Positions 40,168-42,376 of a stretch of DNA of 42,376 bases are shown here, piece by piece. The first letter of the stretch is position 1, and each line of letters opens with the position of its first letter. The DNA is from Candidatus Aegiribacteria sp. (GTDB lineage: Bacteria; Fermentibacterota; Fermentibacteria; Fermentibacterales; JCC-6). The stretch covers positions 1 through 42,376 of the forward strand of contig JAIOQY010000005.1 of NCBI GenBank assembly GCA_021108435.1, written 5' to 3'. Below the pieces are notes generated by a model, which was not told the DNA's origin, ran no database searches, and saw only the letters and a list, made by a program, of their open reading frames with translations. The translations under genes and the position numbers were made by a program.

Positions 40168-41891
40168 AATACCTCCCCGATCCAGTACACAAGTATTGGA
40201 GCGAATCCCGCGATAAACAGACTCCCGTCTGCAATAATCCTTTTAGAAAACTCCGATGGAAAAGGGCTTCTTCTGAGATAGAAATACCCGACCGCCAGAG
40301 TAATTAGTCCGCCCGCGAAAGCTGAAGCATGAACAGGAAGATACCTGATAACAATACCGGCTGCGGGCAGAACAGTCGCCAGAATGAAACAGCACCAGAA
40401 TAGAATGACGCTCTTTTCTCTTCCTGCATGAATTGGAATGGTATCTATCCCCATAAGAGCATCACCCTGCATATCCACTAAATCAGCCAGCAGGCACCTG
40501 CCCAGAAATAGAAAGAACAGTGTTCCTGCCCAAAGAACAGAACCGGGATTAATTGTGGAACCGGCTGAAATGAATCCTGGAAGTAATGCAAGCAGGAACG
40601 ACCAGGCTCCGGCAAACATAAGATCCCTGGAACCGGGAACAGCCCTCAACCCTCGGAACGGGTAGGTTTTTCTTATAAGCGGAATAGAATAGAAAAGGAA
40701 TGCAACAAGCATTAATCCCAGAACACATGGCCAGACAGGATTCAAAACGAGAGAAATCCCCAGTGATCCGGCAAATGCGGTTAAAGCGCAGATAGTAAGA
40801 AATATTCGATGCTTTCTGATAAACTCCTGTCTCCGCAGACCGGATGGGCGAGAATATCCGGATTCCAGAACGGAAGTCACCGTATGGACCGCGAAAAGAA
40901 AAAGAGAAGAGGCAATCACCGGTTCAAACCATCCGGTCCCACCAAGGATGATCGAACTCGCAATTCCCGTAGCAAATGTAATGGGAAGAATATGGAAATT
41001 CCCAAAAACCATTACCTGAAGCAGCTCCCTGAATTTTCCGGATCTCAGTCTGTTCCCCTGAATCTCAAGAAGCTGTTCCCGGACTTTTCGAATGCTCCAG
41101 CTGGGAGTAGATGCACCAGCTGTTAGAAGGATGTCATCGTATCGTGCCAGCAGTTCTGCATCCAGCTCTTCATGTGTTTCTACGATGTACGATGGAAGTC
41201 CCTCCTCGCGGGCAATTTCAGCAAGTCTGGCAGTATTCGCGCTGTTTCTTCCCCCAACAACAACCACGCAGTCAACTCCGCCGCACAGATCTCTGAGTTC
41301 ATTCTGTCTCATGCTTGTTGATTCGCAAATCGTAAAAGCATGTTCAAGATTGGAAAATCTGTTCAGAAGAGCTTTCTTTGTTTCTTCGTATGTTTGAGTG
41401 TTCTGTGTGGTCTGGGAAAGCAGGAAAGGCTTTGATAGTTCAGGCAGGTTTTCCACATCAATCGGACCGGATATAACCCTGGCTGAAGATCCCCCGTAAG
41501 AAAGAATCGATATTACTTCCTGATGAGCAGGGTCTCCGAGGATAAGAACATCATATCCCTCCTCGCTTTTCTTTCTGGCAATCATCAGAGCTCTGCTGAC
41601 TCGTGGACATGTCAGATCTTTCAAATGCAGGGGGAGGCTGGAAACCTTTTTTTGTTCATCAACTGTGATTCCGTGAGTTCTCAGGAAAAGTGTACCTTTC
41701 CGCATTTCCTCAGGATCGCTGCAAATACCTACGCCCTTATCCTCAAGAGCCTCCAGTACCTGCGGATTATGCACAAGTTCACCGTATACCGCATATGGTT
41801 TATTGCCCTTCTTGAGTTCAGCAAGGACCAGATCAACTGCTCTGCGGACTCCCCAGCAGAAACCGGCAGTCCGTGCTGTAATTACGCTCAA
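40164..41891 (-). CDS. ispH: IspH (HMBPP reductase) fused to a UbiA-like membrane domain
   Basis: A 575-aa fusion. Residues 1-~280 are IspH, the last MEP-pathway enzyme, making IPP and DMAPP. All three [4Fe-4S] cysteines are present: Cys12 (AGFCWGVRRA), Cys95 (DLTCPRV) and Cys189 (ICESTSMRQ), with His41 and the HQEV pair (His123, Glu125). Residues ~295-575 are a multi-span membrane domain resembling UbiA prenyltransferases: the second Asp motif is intact (Asp470, Asp473, Asp477 in LLADLVDMQGDALMGIDTIPI), but the first Asp-rich motif is replaced by VLESGYSRPSG, with no Asp. Prenyl transfer is therefore uncertain. A TTG start (41891) has GGGAGG upstream. The SH3 lipoprotein overlaps its 3' end. 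The gene symbol refers to the N-terminal half. Confidence 0.85.
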   Translation of the reverse strand: MSVITARTAGFCWGVRRAVDLVLAELKKGNKPYAVYGELVHNPQVLEALEDKGVGICSDPEEMRKGTLFLRTHGITVDEQKKVSSLPLHLKDLTCPRVSRALMIARKKSEEGYDVLILGDPAHQEVISILSYGGSSARVISGPIDVENLPELSKPFLLSQTTQNTQTYEETKKALLNRFSNLEHAFTICESTSMRQNELRDLCGGVDCVVVVGGRNSANTARLAEIAREEGLPSYIVETHEELDAELLARYDDILLTAGASTPSWSIRKVREQLLEIQGNRLRSGKFRELLQVMVFGNFHILPITFATGIASSIILGGTGWFEPVIASSLFLFAVHTVTSVLESGYSRPSGLRRQEFIRKHRIFLTICALTAFAGSLGISLVLNPVWPCVLGLMLVAFLFYSIPLIRKTYPFRGLRAVPGSRDLMFAGAWSFLLALLPGFISAGSTINPGSVLWAGTLFFLFLGRCLLADLVDMQGDALMGIDTIPIHAGREKSVILFWCCFILATVLPAAGIVIRYLPVHASAFAGGLITLAVGYFYLRRSPFPSEFSKRIIADGSLFIAGFAPILVYWIGEVL

Positions 41892-42122
41892 GAAGATCCT
41901 CCCTCAATGAAAAGCATCAGTTAACATAACAGAGAAAGAAAGTACGGGAAAATCAATTCGGCCTCTGCGGTCAAGCGGAGTAAATTACTCGTTGATCCTT
42001 ATTCAATCCAATTTTCAACTTTCAAATTCTCAACTCTTTTGAATTCCTTTTCATTCCGCAGAAGATGTCAAGGTATATATCAAGGAATATATATTTTTGT
42101 TTATCGGAAAGTGCGGGAAGTT
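41892..42122. other. Intergenic region upstream of ispH
   Basis: An AT-rich 231-bp gap between two minus-strand genes. It should hold the ispH promoter and the terminator of the partial gene at the right edge, but I find no convincing -35/-10 pair. A weak near-tandem ATATAT-rich repeat (AAGGTATATATC, AAGGAATATATAT) lies near 42070-42096. Confidence 0.4.
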
Positions 42123-42376
42123 CTACTGAATTCGATTTATAGAGGTATTATCATTCTGATTTATCATGCTTTCCAGTTTGTTTCTGATTCGAACATCTAC
42201 TCTGAAGTGGGTTACAAATTCAGATTCATTGCTTATATCCATGCCCGCAATTTCTGACACAAGTTCATAGTATTCATTTGTCCGGTTATTTACTGTCTTT
42301 CCCATAAGCAGGTGCTGCGCAAGTATGACGCTATTCTCAATTTGCTCGTGGATATTGTATTCTTCATCATCGGGGT
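42123..42376 (-). CDS. 3' end of an unidentified gene (runs off the right edge)
   Basis: The minus-strand frame is open from the window edge to a stop at 42123, giving at least 84 codons. It includes IHEQIENSVILAQHLLMGK, TNEYYELVSEIAGMDI and VDVRIRNKLESMINQ. It is hydrophilic and looks helical. I recognise no family. Internal Met codons could be misread as a start, but the frame continues upstream beyond the window. Confidence 0.45.
   Translation of the reverse strand, partial: PDDEEYNIHEQIENSVILAQHLLMGKTVNNRTNEYYELVSEIAGMDISNESEFVTHFRVDVRIRNKLESMINQNDNTSINRIQ

Noticed and set aside
42039-42257. 72-residue plus-strand frame
   Set aside because: It overlaps the partial minus-strand gene and AT-rich spacer, with no ribosome site or recognisable motif.

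Overview
The window is a stretch of bacterial chromosome of roughly mid-40s %GC. It carries mostly housekeeping and envelope genes, with one small accessory patch at the left end and a MITE-like insertion near 18.7-19.1 kb. Several traits point to a Gram-negative, uncultured FCB-type lineage: secreted proteins with C-terminal sorting-like domains of the type IX kind, a PorV/UPF0164-like barrel, a DUF4837-like lipoprotein, many lipoproteins and OmpA/SurA-like envelope factors. A Fermentibacteria/Latescibacteria-like relative would fit, but the phylum is my inference. TTG start codons with good Shine-Dalgarno sequences are common.

Left end (1-5.1 kb): the 3' part of tRNA-Arg(TCT), a hairpin, then a solitary AAA+ ATPase with a winged-helix tail. 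The ATPase is bracketed by an imperfect ~50-bp direct repeat whose copies lie exactly 1600 bp apart. A decayed propeller-type gene fragment abuts the second copy. Next come a secreted beta-helix protein with a sorting domain and a small PepSY-like exported protein.

5.1-8.0 kb (+): an exported protein, a beta-propeller lipoprotein and a TPR-esterase, probably co-transcribed. 8.1-12.5 kb (-): cupin, class V aminotransferase, PEBP-like protein, CDF metal exporter and M20 peptidase. 12.7-18.6 kb: a GH18-type secreted protein, a zinc-ribbon membrane protein paired with a SurA-like lipoprotein, and a PBP4-type D-Ala-D-Ala carboxypeptidase.

18.65-19.06 kb: a 410-bp element with perfect 23-bp terminal inverted repeats. 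Its right repeat supplies the stop codon of the neighbouring glycosyltransferase. From 28.3 down to 19.0 kb (-) runs a tight block: subtilase, PorV-like/PGF-like/OmpA protein, DUF948-like protein, DUF4837-like lipoprotein, TPR protein, aroQ, efp and a Dpm1-type glycosyltransferase with no canonical start codon.

28.4-41.9 kb (-): a core biosynthetic block read from the right. It holds an IspH protein fused to a UbiA-like membrane domain, an SH3 lipoprotein, purB, a GAF/degenerate-GGDEF protein, purL, purQ, a 171-aa protein that looks like a tandem PurS, a fused TIGR03960/TIGR03936 radical SAM protein, RNase G/E, rplU and folD. The right edge holds the 3' end of an unidentified gene.

The most interesting items are the IspH-UbiA-like fusion, the candidate tandem PurS, the PorV-like/PGF-pre-PGF-like/OmpA fusion, the start-less glycosyltransferase shaped by a MITE, and the repeat-flanked ATPase unit beside a tRNA. 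No CRISPR array, rRNA, integrase or complete transposase gene was found.
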